Part shown: piece by piece, positions 62,868-64,000 of the stretch
How the letters are laid out: each line of letters opens with the position of its first letter
Position numbering within the stretch: position 1 is the first letter of the stretch
Assembly: GCA_003956705.1 (NCBI GenBank)
Contig: QZCP01000323.1
Location: forward strand, 191,938 to 255,937
Length of the DNA: 64,000 nt
Direction: 5' to 3'
Source of the DNA: Brevipalpus yothersi
Lineage: Eukaryota > Arthropoda > Arachnida > Trombidiformes > Tenuipalpidae
The notes under the pieces: model-generated
The model's database searches: none
The model's input: the letters and a program-made list of their open reading frames with translations, nothing else
What the model was told of the DNA's origin: nothing
Translations under genes and position numbers: made by a program

Positions 62868-64000
62868 ATCTGCTATTTCCAATCTTTTCCATCCTCGTTG
62901 ATCCTAACAACAACATGCCATAGTCCATTGAAATTGAATCGGATTAAGAACTATGAATAAGCGATTTGTTCTCTTTTCTCTCTCTCCAGTTTATCTTCAT
63001 CCTTACACACTAATTTTACTGTCTCTCTCCAGCATCCACTCTCCTCTTACCACCCACTCGACCATTCATCAATCCTTTTTACTATTCCTCCTCTCTGTGG
63101 CACTCATCCTGAAAGAGGGAGAGGGAAAGAAATAGGCAACCAATGGCCTCACAAACATGCTTCTACATTGTTCTAAAAGCTATTGTCGAATATTATCCAA
63201 CCAGTTCGACCCATTAATCGAATGGCCAAGGCACATACACACATTCACACAAATATTTCTTGATACACAGTTGAAAGACAGAGAAAAGTGCACACATAGA
63301 TTGGGAGGCTGAAATGTGAGCACGATAATCGCTTCATTATTTGGTGGTTCAATTCTCTCTCTGTCTCTCTCTTCCTCCTCCAATCTAACCCCTGCCATCT
63401 TTCATTGTTCTCCATCTATCTCAACATCACCCACATTGGTCGACTTACTAGATTGGGCTGACACGAGATGCTGAACCCTTTTCTCCATCATCATCTTCTT
63501 CCTCATCATCTTCTACTACTCCTCTTTCCACATCATCTCCAGTGTCCGCATCCTCTGATTTTTCCTTTGTTTAGATCACGAATTTCCTCTCTCTTTCTCT
63601 CTCATCTATCGTATCTAATTCTTTCTTCGTGCCTCTCCATACTGATCATCACTGTCTTCCACATCATATGAGAAAGAGAGAGAGAGACACACACAGAGTG
63701 AGAGATGCTCTGGTGAATCGGTTACATCGATGAGTGCGAGGTAAGAGCAAAGCAGAGGATTCCTCATGATGAGATAGAGAGGAGGATGGATGATGCACGC
63801 TATGGTCATCATATACAGTTTTCACTTTCCACTGTCTCTTCCTCTCATCTCTCTCACTCTTCTGCTGATGATTCTCATTTCTTCCATCATTTTTGAATCT
63901 TCCAACTTCCACTTTAGTGGGAGCATCTCTCTTGCTCTTCAGCTTTAGATATTGGAATACAGTATGGGAAAGTCTAGAAGAAAAGTCTCTCTTGCCTAGA

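Larger units (their letters stand above)
57300..64000. other. Presumed ephrin second intron; no further exon found
   Basis: No frame here continues the ephrin domain with the expected cysteines, and no other gene family is recognised on either strand. The sequence is pyrimidine-rich with CT tracts and contains a 790-base gap, so an exon could be missing from view. Confidence 0.5.

Noticed and set aside
61919..62882. Long minus-strand frames of Arg-Glu repeats across the gap
   Set aside because: They are translations of a (CT)n/(GA)n microsatellite and of N; the same holds for similar frames near 28000, 33940-34300, 24500 and 52700.

Overview
The window is nuclear DNA of an animal: AT-rich, with short exons, GT-AG introns and many long (CT)n/(GA)n microsatellites. 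It is most likely an arthropod. The ephrin exons read closest to the arthropod type, and ferroportin and SLC4A11-type transporters are, as far as I recall, absent from well-studied insects such as Drosophila. A chelicerate, perhaps an acariform (spider-mite-like) mite, is my best guess, but species cannot be fixed from the sequence alone. Two runs of N (84 and 790 bases) inside CT tracts show that it is an assembled scaffold.

Eight protein-coding genes could be rebuilt exon by exon. In the seven that lie wholly inside the window, exon phases join and total length is a multiple of three. Left part, all on the minus strand: an SLC4A11-type boron/proton/water transporter (12 exons, 1560-5062), then an unnamed secreted or membrane protein with five EB/EGF-like cysteine modules and four LDL-receptor class A repeats (14 exons, 6699-17257). 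From 17.3 to 35.4 kb there is an 18 kb stretch with no recognisable gene, full of CT/GA tracts.

Right part, gene-dense: PP1 catalytic subunit (+, 35447-37446), endophilin-B (+, 39965-42271), ferroportin (+, 43112-44701), METTL14 (-, 44997-46954) tail-to-tail with ferroportin, c-Myb-type R1R2R3 factor (+, 47472-49242) head-to-head with METTL14, and the first two coding exons of an ephrin (+, 50637-57299). The ephrin gene is incomplete here; its remaining exons lie beyond 57.3 kb, either past the window or hidden in the 790-base gap.

The genes are unrelated in function (ion transport, phosphatase, membrane curvature, iron export, m6A methylation, transcription, cell guidance); nothing suggests an operon or a gene cluster. 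I saw no transposon, tRNA, rRNA, CRISPR or viral sequence and no sign of a novel multi-gene system. The most interesting points are altered metal-site residues in the ferroportin, a 36-nt microexon in endophilin-B where mammals carry an alternative insert, the one-module-per-exon architecture of the EB/LDLa protein, a METTL14 with an Asn-rich N-terminus and no RGG tail, and the shared METTL14/Myb promoter.
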